Origin: Staphylococcus sp. IVB6181
Lineage (GTDB): Bacteria > Bacillota > Bacilli > Staphylococcales > Staphylococcaceae
Assembly (NCBI RefSeq): GCF_025561445.1
Contig: NZ_CP095096.1
Span: 2,335,822-2,399,821, forward strand
DNA: 64,000 nt
Direction: 5' to 3'
Shown: positions 18,579 to 28,199 of the stretch, in pieces
Position numbering within the stretch: position 1 is the first letter of the stretch
Layout: each line of letters starts with the position of its first letter
Made by a program: the position numbers and the translations under genes
Notes under the pieces: generated by a model
What the model was told of the DNA's origin: nothing
Databases searched by the model: none
What the model saw: only the letters and a program-made list of their open reading frames with translations

Positions 18579-19181
18579 ATGCTCATATACATAGTTATTA
18601 ACATAGTGATGATTTTAGCTTCAATCTTTATTGATATGTTTTTCAATTCTATTCACCAAGTGCGCTTAAGTTCTATTTTAATCGCAGTTACATTGAATAG
18701 TATTATTAATATGATTATCATTGGAAAGTACGATTTTATTACATATTCTATCGTTGCTTTTATTTCAATTTGGACACTTCTTGCTTTACTTACAGATTGG
18801 AAATTAAAGCCGATTATTTTTGAAACACAAAAATTCATAGCCTTTGTAGTCTTTACAATCATGAGTCTTTCGATGCTTATCATCTTTAATACCAGCGAGA
18901 AATCATATTATATGTCGATTCCATATCTATCACCTGTCTTCTTTTTATTCGGCGCATCCTTGATTTTCTTAGCTGTTTTTCATAATACTGATCAACAACA
19001 TCAAACCAAACATTTTTGGAATGATATCGCAAAGTCTCTGACAATCGGCACAGTACTCATTATTCTTTCATTCTTAGTGATTACGCTTTTAACACCATTC
19101 TGGTATATTTTCTTAATCGTGTATTCTATTTTATTATTATTTGTATTATGGACGAAACCTTTTTGTATGAAATTTGATTAA
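18579..19181 (+). CDS. Membrane protein, unknown function
   Basis: 200 residues with about six hydrophobic segments spanning almost the whole length. The ATG at 18579 is preferred because AGGAGA lies 8 nt upstream; the frame also opens at 18549 with no SD. I recognise no family. It stands alone between the queE terminator and the GlsB-like gene. Confidence 0.6.
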   Translation: MLIYIVINIVMILASIFIDMFFNSIHQVRLSSILIAVTLNSIINMIIIGKYDFITYSIVAFISIWTLLALLTDWKLKPIIFETQKFIAFVVFTIMSLSMLIIFNTSEKSYYMSIPYLSPVFFLFGASLIFLAVFHNTDQQHQTKHFWNDIAKSLTIGTVLIILSFLVITLLTPFWYIFLIVYSILLLFVLWTKPFCMKFD

Positions 19182-19210
19182 TTATGATTATCTCTTCATT
19201 GTTAGTGGTA

Positions 19211-19247
19211 AATACTAACAAGTACAATAGAAAGTATTGTTAGTATT
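19211..19247 (+). repeat. 11-bp inverted repeat in the GlsB-like leader
   Basis: AATACTAACAA (19211-19221) and TTGTTAGTATT (19237-19247) are perfect reverse complements separated by 15 nt. They end 4 nt before the SD GAGGAGG. This may be an operator or an mRNA hairpin affecting translation. Confidence 0.6.
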
Positions 19248-19266
19248 TTATGAGGAGGCTATTATT

Positions 19267-19527
19267 ATGGGATTAATAGTAATGTTAATCGTCGGGGGCC
19301 TAATCGGTTGGTTAGCCGGCGCTATTTTAGGTAAAGATATTCCTGGAGGAATTTTAGGAAACATTATCGCAGGTATCGTAGGTGCTTGGTTAGGTTCAGC
19401 AATCTTTGGTGATTGGGGTCCATCATTAGGCGGCCTAGCAATCTTCCCAGCATTAATCGGTACAATTCTTTTAATCTTGATTGTATCATTCATCTTTGGT
19501 GCAATTCACAAAAACAAAAGAAAATAA
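19267..19527 (+). CDS. GlsB/YeaQ/YmgE family stress-associated membrane protein
   Basis: 86 residues with three hydrophobic, glycine-rich segments (GGLIGWLAGAILGKD, GGILGNIIAGIVGAWLG, and a C-terminal helix). This is the pattern of the small GlsB/YeaQ (Pfam Transgly_assoc) proteins often induced by general or envelope stress. The ATG at 19267 follows GAGGAGG by 9 nt; a longer frame from 19237 would start inside the inverted repeat. The exact function of the family is unknown. Confidence 0.8.
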   Translation: MGLIVMLIVGGLIGWLAGAILGKDIPGGILGNIIAGIVGAWLGSAIFGDWGPSLGGLAIFPALIGTILLILIVSFIFGAIHKNKRK

Positions 19528-19540
19528 GCATTAACGCTGA

Positions 19541-19579
19541 AGCAGTACCACTCAATTCGTTGAGTGGTACTGCTTTTTT
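19541..19579 (+). terminator. Terminator after the GlsB-like gene
   Basis: AGCAGTACCACTCAA pairs perfectly with TTGAGTGGTACTGCT around TTCG, then TTTTTC. A very strong tetraloop terminator. Confidence 0.9.
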
Positions 19580-19700
19580 CATTGGATTATATTATACGTC
19601 ATTCAATTTAATCCTACTTTAGATTCTCTTTAATAGTATTGCCAAACTATTGTTTGATACAATAACAGTGAAGACAAAGTAGAAGGAGAGCGAACTACCC

Positions 19701-20537
19701 TTGAAGAAAAACACAAAGTTAAACAACAAAATTAAGATTCCCCGACTTGGTTTAGGCGTTTACAAAATTGATGAAGAACATATGAAGCCTGCTGTAAAAG
19801 CGGCTGAAAAAGCTGGTTATCGTGCCTTTGATACAGCTTATTTCTATCATAATGAAAAAGAATTAGGTGCAGCACTTAAAAGCGGCAAAGTACCTAGAGA
19901 AAAGTTATTCATCACAACAAAACTATGGAATGACTATCAAGGTTATGACAGCACAAAAGAATACTTTGAAAAATCGCTGAAAAATCTTGGCACAGATTAC
20001 TTAGATATGTTCTTAATTCACTGGCCATGCGAAGAAGATGGTTTATTTATCGAAACCTATAAAGCCATGGAAGAATTGTACAAAGAAGGCCGTGTCAAAG
20101 CTATCGGTGTGTGCAACTTCCAACAACATCATTTAGAAAAATTGATGGAAAACACTGAAATCGTACCAGCAGTTAATCAGGTTGAATTCCACCCTTACTT
20201 AAATCAGCAAGACTTGCAAGATTTCTGCGATAAACACGACATTAAAGTCACAGCTTGGATGCCTTTAATGCGCGGCCGCGGTTTATTTGAAGATCCGGTT
20301 ATCGCTAAACTAGCCAAAAAGTATGAGAAAACACCTGCACAAATCATTTTAAATTGGCATTTGATGCACAATAGAATTGTGATTCCTAAATCACAAACAC
20401 CTTCACGTATTGCGGAAAACTTCGAAGCCCTTTCTTTCGAATTGCGTAAGAAAGACGTGAAGAAAATCGATGCCTTAAACAAAGATTTAAGACAAGGCAA
20501 ACATCCTGATGAAGTACGTATCGGTACATTAAAATAA
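19701..20537 (+). CDS. Aldo/keto reductase
   Basis: 278 residues, AKR superfamily TIM barrel, NADPH-dependent. Catalytic Asp44 and Tyr49 are in FDTAYFYHNE, Lys74 is in TTKLWN, and His is in LIHWP. The C-terminal IPKSQTPSRIAEN segment binds the cofactor phosphate. It resembles the 2,5-diketo-gluconate reductase/glyoxal reductase group of Firmicutes, which reduces small aldehydes and ketones; the substrate is unknown. Start is TTG at 19701 with AAGGAG about 12 nt upstream. Confidence 0.82.
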   Translation: MKKNTKLNNKIKIPRLGLGVYKIDEEHMKPAVKAAEKAGYRAFDTAYFYHNEKELGAALKSGKVPREKLFITTKLWNDYQGYDSTKEYFEKSLKNLGTDYLDMFLIHWPCEEDGLFIETYKAMEELYKEGRVKAIGVCNFQQHHLEKLMENTEIVPAVNQVEFHPYLNQQDLQDFCDKHDIKVTAWMPLMRGRGLFEDPVIAKLAKKYEKTPAQIILNWHLMHNRIVIPKSQTPSRIAENFEALSFELRKKDVKKIDALNKDLRQGKHPDEVRIGTLK

Positions 20538-20553
20538 GAACGAATAATGATAG

Positions 20554-20592
20554 AAAGGCTGTAGTTTTGCGCCGCAAAATTGCAGTCTTTTT
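20554..20592 (+). terminator. Terminator after the aldo/keto reductase
   Basis: AAGGCTG-TA-GTTTTGC pairs with GCAAAAT-TG-CAGTCTT, followed by TTTTCTTG. The next 260 nt (20593-20853) is AT-rich and holds only the scdA promoter region, where I could not fix a promoter. Confidence 0.7.
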
Positions 20593-20853
20593 CTTGTCCC
20601 TTTTTCTAATTGATAACAATTTTCAATTAGTCGGAATTCTGTCACATTTATGTATTATCATCCAATTAAAGATATATTACCCTAAACTATCGACTGATTT
20701 TACGATTAAAGCTGATTATTTTGTATATTTAATGAGTGAGTCTTATAAAAACATAGATTCTTTTTGCAATTTTCAATTCTAACAAGTCATGAATAGTTTA
20801 GATTTTATTCCCTATTGATTATAATAAAGATGAGTCGAAGAAGGAGAATGTTG

Positions 20854-21549
20854 ATGATTACTAAAAATGATATTGTAGCAAATGTTGTGACGGACTATCC
20901 TAAAACTGCGGATGTATTTAAACATTCTGGTATAGATTTTTGCTGCGGCGGACAAGTTACGATTGAAGCAGCCGCTAAAGATAAAAAGCGCGTCGTATTA
21001 GCAGATCTATTAGCCGAATTAGAAGCAGCGAGCAAACAAGATGCAGGCGGACAAGGTTTAAACCCTAAATATCTTAGTATCCCTTCATTAATTCAATACA
21101 TTCAAGATGCATATCATGCACCTATGAAAGAGAAATTCAAAAACTTAACGCCTTACGTAACGAAATTAGCGAAAGTACACGGCCCTCAACACGACTATCT
21201 CTTAGAATTGAAAGACCTATATACAACATTCAAGAATAATATGTTAGAACATACACAAAAAGAAGACGAACAAGACTTTCCTCAATTGATTGCTTTTGCG
21301 AATGGCGAAGCTGTAGACAATGTAGAAGCAATTATCGAAGATTTAACTGCAGATCATGATAGTACCGGCAATCTGCTCCACAGAATGGATGAAATCACAA
21401 ATGATTTCCAACCTCCTGTTGAAGCTTGCGGTACATGGCGTTTAGTATATACACGTTTAGCTGCTTTAGAAAAAGCGACATTACAACATGTGCATTTAGA
21501 AAATCATGTTTTATTTGAAAAATGCCGCGAAAAACTGCAATCTCACTAA
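20854..21549 (+). CDS. scdA: Iron-sulfur cluster repair di-iron protein ScdA/RIC
   Basis: 231 residues. The N-terminal ScdA_N domain has [11 protein letters not shown] (Cys30-Cys31), followed by a hemerythrin-like four-helix domain with His and Glu ligands ([45 protein letters not shown]). The protein repairs Fe-S clusters damaged by nitric oxide or peroxide. I chose the ATG at 20854 (AAGGAG 8 nt upstream); the frame opens at 20815. In S. aureus scdA is SrrAB-controlled; no such site was verified here. Confidence 0.92.
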   Translation: MITKNDIVANVVTDYPKTADVFKHSGIDFCCGGQVTIEAAAKDKKRVVLADLLAELEAASKQDAGGQGLNPKYLSIPSLIQYIQDAYHAPMKEKFKNLTPYVTKLAKVHGPQHDYLLELKDLYTTFKNNMLEHTQKEDEQDFPQLIAFANGEAVDNVEAIIEDLTADHDSTGNLLHRMDEITNDFQPPVEACGTWRLVYTRLAALEKATLQHVHLENHVLFEKCREKLQSH

Positions 21550-21552
21550 TTC

Positions 21553-21596
21553 AAATAAGGTTGAATAGGTACTTTTGCCTATCCAACCTTATTTTT
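21553..21596. terminator. Bidirectional terminator between scdA and saeS
   Basis: AAATAAGGTTGAATAGG pairs with CCTATCCAACCTTATTT, with T-runs on both strands, between convergent genes. Confidence 0.85.
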
Positions 21597-21619
21597 GTAT
21601 GATTCACTTTAAAAACTTA

Positions 21620-22654
21620 TTAGAGTTTAGGAAATTGCACAGTCATTGCAGTACCGATATTAGGTACACTTTCTACGGTGATGGTTCCACCGATTTGATG
21701 GACCAATGCCTGTGTAATATAAAGTCCTAATCCAGAACCGCCTGTATGATAGTTGCGGGAATCTTCTACTCTGAATGTTCTTTCGAAAATACGCGGTATA
21801 TCTGATTCAGCAATACCGATACCTTCATCTTTGATTTCAATCTTAATTTGATGTGCGCTTTCTGACAAACCAATATAGATAGGACTGCCTGACGGTGAAA
21901 AGTTCAATGCATTATCGATTAAATTAGTAATGATGCGTTCAAGCGGTTGCTGATATTGTCTGAACGGCAGCAATTGATCGCAAAGTTTCACTTCTAACTC
22001 TCTTGCATCTAACTTCATGCGCTGTTCGTAACCATTCAAGATAGTCAAAAGCAGCTGATCAATTTGTATCATTTTAATTAAATGCGTGTTCGGCGCATCC
22101 ACCGTAGCCACATTGGTCAATTCATCGAACATATTGGATAAACGGTTGGATTGTTTCATGAGACTTTCATACGCTTTTTGACAATCATCTTGTTGATGAA
22201 TCACGCCATCTTTTAAAGCCTCTGAATAAGAAATAATACAGGATAAAGGTGTTTTTAAGTCATGTGCCAAATTTTGAATTAACTCATACTTCTCTTGTTG
22301 TTCGGACTTGATTTGTGCCATTTGATTCGTAATTTCATGTGCCATTTTATTAAATGAATGGCTTAACTCTTTTATTTCCCGCGGTGATTTAAAACGTGTC
22401 GGTTCTATATCATAATTGCCGTCCGCAAATTGTTTTGTGCGCATATTGAAATGCTTAATTTTTTGGACAAGCGGAGTTAAAAAGAAACTGCAAATAAACA
22501 AAGTCAGACAGCTGGAGACGATGGCACTGATTGTCAGTAATAGTGTCGTTTGCCCATTAAACAACATCAGTTTATAAGCAATGCCTAAAATCGTAGAAGC
22601 TAATAAGACACTGGTCAATACACCCATTATTACTTGTGTTCTGATTGAAAACAT
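21620..22654 (-). CDS. saeS: Sensor histidine kinase SaeS
   Basis: 344 residues. Two close N-terminal helices (about 8-30 and 38-60) enclose only a few residues, the intramembrane-sensing layout of SaeS. Then come a HAMP-like linker, the phospho-acceptor His131 in [10 protein letters not shown] (same number as in S. aureus), and an HATPase_c domain with N-box NLIDNALNF and G-box GGSGLGLYI. It overlaps saeR by 25 nt, with SD AAGGAAGG. In S. aureus it responds to neutrophil signals and activates exoprotein genes; its targets in this organism are unknown. Confidence 0.93.
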   Translation of the reverse strand: MFSIRTQVIMGVLTSVLLASTILGIAYKLMLFNGQTTLLLTISAIVSSCLTLFICSFFLTPLVQKIKHFNMRTKQFADGNYDIEPTRFKSPREIKELSHSFNKMAHEITNQMAQIKSEQQEKYELIQNLAHDLKTPLSCIISYSEALKDGVIHQQDDCQKAYESLMKQSNRLSNMFDELTNVATVDAPNTHLIKMIQIDQLLLTILNGYEQRMKLDARELEVKLCDQLLPFRQYQQPLERIITNLIDNALNFSPSGSPIYIGLSESAHQIKIEIKDEGIGIAESDIPRIFERTFRVEDSRNYHTGGSGLGLYITQALVHQIGGTITVESVPNIGTAMTVQFPKL

Positions 22655-23340
22655 GGCTGGACCTTCCTTTCGAATTTATAGCCTAAGCCCCAAACAGTTG
22701 TAATCGTATAAGCATCAAACTTGAGCTGATCAAATTTATCCCTGATACGATGAATGTGTACATTTACAGTACTCGCATCTTCGTAGTAATCATAACCCCA
22801 AACTTCTTCTAGCAGCTGTGACTTAGAAATAGCTTGGTTTTCATGCGTTGCCAAATACCATAAGAGTTCAAATTCCTTCACTCTCAAATTGACAACTGTA
22901 TCCTCAATCACTGCACTTTTGCGCTGATCATTTAGTTCCAATGTATCAAACACTAAAATATTTTCTTGCACTTGGCAGCGTTTGACTCGATTCAATAAAT
23001 TATTGGCACGTAATACTAATTCTCTTGGACTGAAAGGTTTCTTAATATAATCATCCGCCCCTAAAGTTAATGCATAAATCGTATCATGTTCTTTGGTTTT
23101 TGCGGACATATAGATAAATGGGATATCCAGCTTTCTTTGTTTCATTTGTTTGATGACTTCATAACCATCTACGTTCGGCATCATAATATCTAAGACAATC
23201 AAATCAATGGAGGCATTCAATTGATTCAATGCTTCTTCGCCGTTTTCGGCCGTCACTACTTTATAGCCTTCATATTCGAAATAAGTCTGGCAGATATCTA
23301 CAATATCTTGTTCATCATCTACGATTAAGATTGTGTTCAC
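22630..23340 (-). CDS. saeR: Response regulator SaeR
   Basis: 236 residues, OmpR/PhoB type. The receiver domain has acidic pocket DDE at 8-10, phospho-acceptor Asp51 in IVLDIMMPN, and Lys in [15 protein letters not shown]-terminal winged helix contains [19 protein letters not shown] and a [10 protein letters not shown] recognition region. Nearly the whole length resembles S. aureus SaeR. A GTTAA-N6-GTTAA box, the known SaeR site, lies upstream of saeP, implying autoregulation. Confidence 0.94.
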   Translation of the reverse strand: MNTILIVDDEQDIVDICQTYFEYEGYKVVTAENGEEALNQLNASIDLIVLDIMMPNVDGYEVIKQMKQRKLDIPFIYMSAKTKEHDTIYALTLGADDYIKKPFSPRELVLRANNLLNRVKRCQVQENILVFDTLELNDQRKSAVIEDTVVNLRVKEFELLWYLATHENQAISKSQLLEEVWGYDYYEDASTVNVHIHRIRDKFDQLKFDAYTITTVWGLGYKFERKVQPCFQSEHK

Positions 23341-23791
23341 GTTTTATATCACCTTTTTCTTTTATATACGCGATGATAGATTTCAACGCTGTTTGATTTA
23401 CTATATTTTTATTCATCAGCAAAATGATAAAAATTGCTAATTGAAGCGGATAAGTAAAAATCATATCCGATAAAATATAATTTAGCATAACAAAAGCGCC
23501 GAAGAAACTTGCAATATGTGACAATATACCTAACAATAACCCTAAACCTATCGCAATTTCCCCTAAAGGCACGATTAGGTTAAATACTGGTGCTGCAGGC
23601 ATTACGATATGTTCAAAGAAAAGCTTGAACCATATTGGCGAATCCTCATTTTGAATCACTACCGGAATCAATGGTTCAATTTTAAAACCGCCGGTTAATT
23701 TCTCCCATCCTTGTGCAAAAATATAGCCGCCTGAACCGATACGCAGCACGAAGATAATACTCAGCCAAATCAAACGCAACTTCTCTTTCAT
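23315..23791 (-). CDS. saeQ: SaeQ, DoxX-family membrane protein
   Basis: 158 residues with four hydrophobic segments, DoxX family ([19 protein letters not shown] at the N terminus). The length matches SaeQ of S. aureus (157). With SaeP it forms a complex that stimulates SaeS phosphatase activity and so returns the system to its resting state (established in S. aureus). The start is the ATG at 23791; the frame also has a TTG at 23800. It overlaps saeR by 26 nt. Confidence 0.87.
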   Translation of the reverse strand: MKEKLRLIWLSIIFVLRIGSGGYIFAQGWEKLTGGFKIEPLIPVVIQNEDSPIWFKLFFEHIVMPAAPVFNLIVPLGEIAIGLGLLLGILSHIASFFGAFVMLNYILSDMIFTYPLQLAIFIILLMNKNIVNQTALKSIIAYIKEKGDIKREHNLNRR

Positions 23792-23821
23792 AGCTCTCAA
23801 CTCTTTTCTTCTTCAGATTAA

Positions 23822-24250
23822 TCAGCGAACCTGTGCTGAACCGAAAATAACATGTGCTTTTTTGCAGTAGATTGTGACTTCGTTATATTGATCTAAATCT
23901 GCACCCTTAGTATCGAAAGTTTGCGTTGCTTTATTGTAATCCACAGCATCTAGCTGTTTACCGCCTTTAATATCGCCATCTTTCGTCAAGTACACGAATA
24001 AATCAGGTCCTTTTGCGGATTTAAAGTTCGTGAGTTTGATTTGATTGTTTTCGATTTTAACATCGCCGCTTACCTCTTCTTCACCCGATTTAAAAGTACC
24101 AGTTAACACTTTATGATTCTGATGGTCATGTTGATGAGAAGTTTCTGTTGTTTTTTCTTTTTCTTGCTTAGGTTCATCTTGTGCATTGCATCCTGCTAAA
24201 GCGATACCTGCCGCTAAAAGTGTTGTCGCAAATAAATGTTTCTTTTTCAT
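23822..24250 (-). CDS. saeP: SaeP lipoprotein
   Basis: 142 residues. Signal peptide with lipobox LAGC (Cys21), a charged His-rich stretch (HQHDHQNH, about 40-47), then a DM13-like beta domain (KGPDLFVYLTKDG). It is the auxiliary protein of the Sae system, acting with SaeQ on SaeS at the outer face of the membrane. First gene of saePQRS, preceded by a recognisable SaeR-dependent promoter. The His cluster could bind metal, which is speculative. Confidence 0.87.
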   Translation of the reverse strand: MKKKHLFATTLLAAGIALAGCNAQDEPKQEKEKTTETSHQHDHQNHKVLTGTFKSGEEEVSGDVKIENNQIKLTNFKSAKGPDLFVYLTKDGDIKGGKQLDAVDYNKATQTFDTKGADLDQYNEVTIYCKKAHVIFGSAQVR

Positions 24251-24292
24251 AATAAGCCCTCATTTCATTTGTTTTTAATAATGATTACACTT

Positions 24293-24337
24293 ATTATAAT
24301 TTGAGTTTTTAACACATGCCATTAACTATTTATTAAC
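24293..24337 (-). promoter_or_regulatory. SaeR-box promoter of saePQRS
   Basis: On the minus strand GTTAATAAATAGTTAA (24322-24337) is an exact match to the SaeR consensus GTTAA-N6-GTTAA. A third GTTAA lies at 24309-24313. A TATAAT -10 sits at 24293-24298, and the weak -35 position (24316-24321) directly abuts the box, so SaeR would contact RNA polymerase from just upstream, as at the S. aureus sae P1 promoter. Confidence 0.85.
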
Positions 24338-24388
24338 TCATTTATAACTTTTATTCATACCTAAAAGGTAAATAAGGCATAAAAATAA

Positions 24389-24426
24389 CCCTTTTAAGTC
24401 ACACATTAATGTGCAGCTTAAAAGGG
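24389..24426 (-). terminator. Terminator after the CNNM-family gene
   Basis: CCCTTTTAAG and CTTAAAAGGGG pair on either side of an inner ACACATTAATGTG palindrome; the minus strand continues TTATTTTTATG. Confidence 0.82.
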
Positions 24427-24440
24427 GTGCGTTGTTACTG

Positions 24441-25829
24441 TTATTCATCGTTATCTTTTTTATCTCTTTTGTTTCTTTTGTTATTATCGTCGTTATCTTC
24501 GTCGTCTTCTTCGAATTCATGACGTTCTGCATTATATTCTACTTTCAAGATAACAGTAATGATTTGGTGATTTTCGATATCTGAGATAATCCAGCGATCA
24601 AAATAAGTGTCGACAAAATCATTTTTTTGCAAGTTCGTATTGTGTGCTTGCAGCCAACCGCCGATTGTATCGATATCATCTGAATCATCAAACTCGATAC
24701 CTAATTGATCTGTTAAATCATCTAATAACACACGACCATTGATTTGGTATGTGTCTTCATTCAATTTAATAATATCATTGACTTCATTTTCATCGAATTC
24801 ATCACGGATTTCCCCTACAATTTCTTCTAAGATGTCTTCCATTGTAAGGATACCTGCTGTACCGCCGTATTCATCAATGACTAAACTGATGTGTACACGT
24901 TCGCGCTGCATTCTGATTAAAGCATCGCTGATACGTGTTGTTTCTGAAATCAACGGCAATTCATGAATATAATTGGCAATTTTAATCGGTTTGCCTGATG
25001 CATATTCTGTTAAGAATTCTTTTACGTTAATAAAGCCTTTGATATGGTCTTTATCGCCATCTTCTGTAATTGGGTAACGGGTGAATTGGTATTCTCTAAT
25101 CGTATCTAATAACTCATCCACAGTAAAAGGTTCGTTCAATGTTACCATTTGTGTTCTTGGCACCATAACATCTTTTGCTTGTCTTTCATCGAATGAAAAG
25201 ATGTTTTGCATATATGCAAGTTCAGTCTGATTGATTTCCCCACTGTTATAACTGTTGTTGATAATCATTTTGATTTCTTCTTCTGACATCGCATCATTAT
25301 TCTCATCCGGATCAATACCGAACACACGAATAATCATACGTGCTGAACCGTTCATCAACCAAATGAGCGGTTTCATGAATAAACCGAAATAATATAACGG
25401 GCGCGCATAAAACAACGCGACTTTTTCAGTATGCTGAATCGCAAATGATTTTGGCGCTAACTCTCCAAGTACTACGTGCAGATATGTCACAACTAAGAAT
25501 GATACAACAATTGCAATCGTAGTATTTAATGCGTCAGGCAGCGGTATCAATTCAAAGACAGGATGTAACAATTTAGAAAAGACAGGTTCACCTAACCAAC
25601 CTAATCCTAAAGATGTCACAGTGATACCTAACTGACATGCAGATAAGTAATAGTCCAAGTTGGTAATCATTTTCTTAACTACAACTGCGCTGCGATTACC
25701 TTCAGAAACTAATTCTTCAATTTTTGTAGCTCTGACTTTTACAAGCGCAAATTCCGATCCTACAAAGACTGTAGTAAGTGCGATTAAAAATATAAAAATA
25801 AACAAGTTAATTATGGTCGTACTATCCAA
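24441..25829 (-). CDS. CNNM/CorC (HlyC) family membrane protein, putative Mg2+ efflux factor
   Basis: 462 residues. An N-terminal DUF21 membrane domain (about 1-190; helices near 5-27, 55-80, 95-125 and 130-155) is followed by a CBS pair (about 205-340), a CorC_HlyC domain (350-435) and an acidic/basic tail ([16 protein letters not shown]). CNNM proteins such as bacterial CorC and staphylococcal MpfA/MpfB export or sense Mg2+. Start is TTG at 25829; the strong SD GGAGGTG is 23 nt upstream with a hairpin between. In S. aureus a homologue also sits beside sae. Confidence 0.82.
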   Translation of the reverse strand: MDSTTIINLFIFIFLIALTTVFVGSEFALVKVRATKIEELVSEGNRSAVVVKKMITNLDYYLSACQLGITVTSLGLGWLGEPVFSKLLHPVFELIPLPDALNTTIAIVVSFLVVTYLHVVLGELAPKSFAIQHTEKVALFYARPLYYFGLFMKPLIWLMNGSARMIIRVFGIDPDENNDAMSEEEIKMIINNSYNSGEINQTELAYMQNIFSFDERQAKDVMVPRTQMVTLNEPFTVDELLDTIREYQFTRYPITEDGDKDHIKGFINVKEFLTEYASGKPIKIANYIHELPLISETTRISDALIRMQRERVHISLVIDEYGGTAGILTMEDILEEIVGEIRDEFDENEVNDIIKLNEDTYQINGRVLLDDLTDQLGIEFDDSDDIDTIGGWLQAHNTNLQKNDFVDTYFDRWIISDIENHQIITVILKVEYNAERHEFEEDDEDNDDNNKRNKRDKKDNDE

Positions 25830-25835
25830 TTAATT

Positions 25836-25990
25836 CCCTAATACTAGGGATTCACCTCCATGTTATATGCCGCTATGCACAGCAATGATGTTAAGTTCGT
25901 AGTTACAGTCGACTATACAAAATCTTAGTTCATCCTTCCCATGCTCACAGCGACACCTCCCAACTAGCGTAAAATCTAACAAGAATATCA
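25836..25990 (-). promoter_or_regulatory. Structured 5' leader of the CNNM gene
   Basis: Nested complementary arms on the minus strand: GTCGCTGTG (25954-25946) with CATAGCGGC (25877-25869), 9 pairs including two G-U; GATG (25934-25931) with CATC (25890-25887); TAAG (25927-25924) with CTTA (25895-25892). A separate CCCTA/TAGGG hairpin lies at 25836-25849, between SD and start codon. It does not read as an M-box or yybP-ykoY motif. Possible cis-regulatory RNA of unknown ligand. Confidence 0.5.
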
Positions 25991-26077
25991 TATCATAATC
26001 ATGATTGATATAGTAAGTTTTTTGAAAGGATATTATGAGTTTTTTTATCCTTGAAATTAAGTGATTAAACAAAAAAT

Positions 26078-26135
26078 AAACAGTTAAGATCAGAGTATAT
26101 CCTGGGAATAGGTTTTACCTCTTTCTTAACTGTTT
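26078..26135 (-). terminator. Terminator-like hairpin between fruA and the CNNM gene
   Basis: AAACAGTTAAGA (26078-26089) and TCTTAACTGTTT (26124-26135), a perfect 12-bp stem with a 34-nt loop; the minus strand follows with ATTTTTTG. A second stem, AAAGGCATGCG/CGCATGCCTTT, lies at 26176-26204. Together they end the fructose operon. Confidence 0.75.
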
Positions 26136-26242
26136 ATCTGAATATACATTTACCTACCACAGTAAATATGATTCCAAAGGCATGCGGTTAATGTTCGCAT
26201 GCCTTTATTATCATGCGCCAAATTCATAAAAAATTCAACTGA

Positions 26243-28186
26243 TTATTCATCCATTGCTTCTGAAGCAGCAATTTCATCAGCTGTCGGTTTGCGTTTAAGG
26301 AAACCGTAGATACATGCTGAAACTAAAGCACCGATAATAATCGCTAAAATGGTTTGCAATGAATGAGAGAAGTCTGTACCAAAGATTACAAATATTCCTC
26401 CGTGCGGTGCTTGAATAGATGAACCTAAACCAAGTGCAATCGCACCGCCGATACCTGAACCGATCATCATAGATGGAATTACACGCAACGGATCTGCCGC
26501 TGCAAATGGAATCGCACCTTCAGTAATAAATGATGCACCCATTACGAAGTTTGGTACGATAGAACCGCGTTGCGTCTTAGTAAACTTGCGTTTAAAGATA
26601 AGCATTGCTAAAGCTAATGCAATCGGAGGTACCATACCGCCGACCATCGCTGCTGTAATCGGTGCTGCGTTGCCTTCAGTAAGTGCTGCTGTTGCGAATA
26701 CATATGCTGCCTTGTTGAATGGACCGCCCATATCAATGGCCATCATTGCACCGATAACTAAACCTAATAACATAATGTTAGTTCCTGATAAACTGTTCAG
26801 ACCATTTAATAATAAATGGTTTACCCACGCTGCTGGCGGATTCAGAACATAAATCATTAATAATCCAGTGATTGTTACAGAGAAAATCGGATAAATCAAT
26901 GTAGGTTTCAAACCTTCTAATGATTGAGGCATACGACGTGTTGCCAATTTAATACCTTCAGTTAAATAACCGGCTAAGAAACCTGCAAGAATACCGCCGA
27001 TAAATCCAGAGTCGCCGCTCATTGCTAACATACCGCCGACTAAACCAGCAGCCATACCTGGTTTCTCAGCAATACTGCGTGCAATGAATGCTGATAAAAT
27101 CGGAATGATGAGGTAGAATGCACTATTCTTACCTATGTTCCACAACTGTTCAGCAAATGCATTGTACTCAGATGATTTAGGATCAAATGAGTTAGCGCCG
27201 AATAAGAATACAATCGCCATTAAAATACCGCCGGCAATAACGAGCGGCAACATGTTAGAAACACCATTCATCAAGTGTTTATAAATTGTTTTGCCCACGC
27301 TTTGTTTCTCTTGTTTGCCGCCTGCTTGCCCTTTGCCTTGGCCGCCTTTTGCTTTAAAGGGAGTACGGTCTGTCGCTAGTGCAAGGTCAATTAATGCTTC
27401 AGGACGTTTAATACCGTCTGCTACAGGTACTTCTACTACATTTTTACCGTCAAAGCGATCTGTTTCAACGTGAACATCCGCTGCGACAATAACACCTTGT
27501 GCTTTTTCGATATCTTCAGATATTAAACGGTTCTTAATACCGCTTGAACCATTCGTCTCTACTTTCATTTTGACGCCCATTTTTTTCGCTTGTTTCAATA
27601 AAGCATCTTTTGCCATATACGTATGTGCAATACCTGTAGGACATGCAGTCACACCAATGACATACGGTTCATCTGATGCAGTGTCGTCTTTCGTTTCAAC
27701 TGCAGCAGCTTCCTCTTCTTCATCTGGTGCTTCATCATCAGCACAATCAATAATGGCTAAGACTTCGTCTGGTGTTGATGCATGCAGTAATGCTTCACGC
27801 ACTTTATCATCCATTAAGACACCTGACAATTTAGCTAATGCATCTAAGTGTGTTTGCGCGCCGCCTTCAGGCGCAGCAATCATAAAGAATAAATGTGCAG
27901 GTTGTCCGTCTAAACTTTGATAATCTACACCTGCTTTTGATTTCCCGAAAGCAATTGCAGGTTGTTTTACCGCATCCACTTTCGCATGCGGAATCGCAAT
28001 GCCTTCGCCGATACCTGTCGTACTTTGACCTTCACGAGCCATAATGGCATCTTTAAATGCATCAACATCACTTAATATGCCGGCATGGTCTAATTGTGCA
28101 ACTAAAGTATCAATAACGCCTTCTTTTGTCGTTGCTTCTACGTCCATCGCGATCGTATCACGCGTTAATAATTCAGTGATTCTCAT
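26243..28186 (-). CDS. fruA: PTS system fructose-specific EIIABC component
   Basis: 647 residues in one chain. EIIA-Fru domain 1-150 with phospho-His67 in IAIPHAKVD; acidic linker 150-172; EIIB-Fru domain with phospho-Cys182 in GVTACPTGIAHTYMA; EIIC membrane domain from about 300 with eight or more helices. It imports fructose as fructose 1-phosphate. Last gene of fruR-fruK-fruA; 13 nt separate it from fruK. Confidence 0.94.
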   Translation of the reverse strand: MRITELLTRDTIAMDVEATTKEGVIDTLVAQLDHAGILSDVDAFKDAIMAREGQSTTGIGEGIAIPHAKVDAVKQPAIAFGKSKAGVDYQSLDGQPAHLFFMIAAPEGGAQTHLDALAKLSGVLMDDKVREALLHASTPDEVLAIIDCADDEAPDEEEEAAAVETKDDTASDEPYVIGVTACPTGIAHTYMAKDALLKQAKKMGVKMKVETNGSSGIKNRLISEDIEKAQGVIVAADVHVETDRFDGKNVVEVPVADGIKRPEALIDLALATDRTPFKAKGGQGKGQAGGKQEKQSVGKTIYKHLMNGVSNMLPLVIAGGILMAIVFLFGANSFDPKSSEYNAFAEQLWNIGKNSAFYLIIPILSAFIARSIAEKPGMAAGLVGGMLAMSGDSGFIGGILAGFLAGYLTEGIKLATRRMPQSLEGLKPTLIYPIFSVTITGLLMIYVLNPPAAWVNHLLLNGLNSLSGTNIMLLGLVIGAMMAIDMGGPFNKAAYVFATAALTEGNAAPITAAMVGGMVPPIALALAMLIFKRKFTKTQRGSIVPNFVMGASFITEGAIPFAAADPLRVIPSMMIGSGIGGAIALGLGSSIQAPHGGIFVIFGTDFSHSLQTILAIIIGALVSACIYGFLKRKPTADEIAASEAMDE

Positions 28187-28199
28187 ATTTATTTCACTC

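Noticed and set aside
25863..26072. 69-residue minus-strand frame upstream of the CNNM gene
   Set aside because: It covers the structured leader, lacks an SD and resembles no protein.
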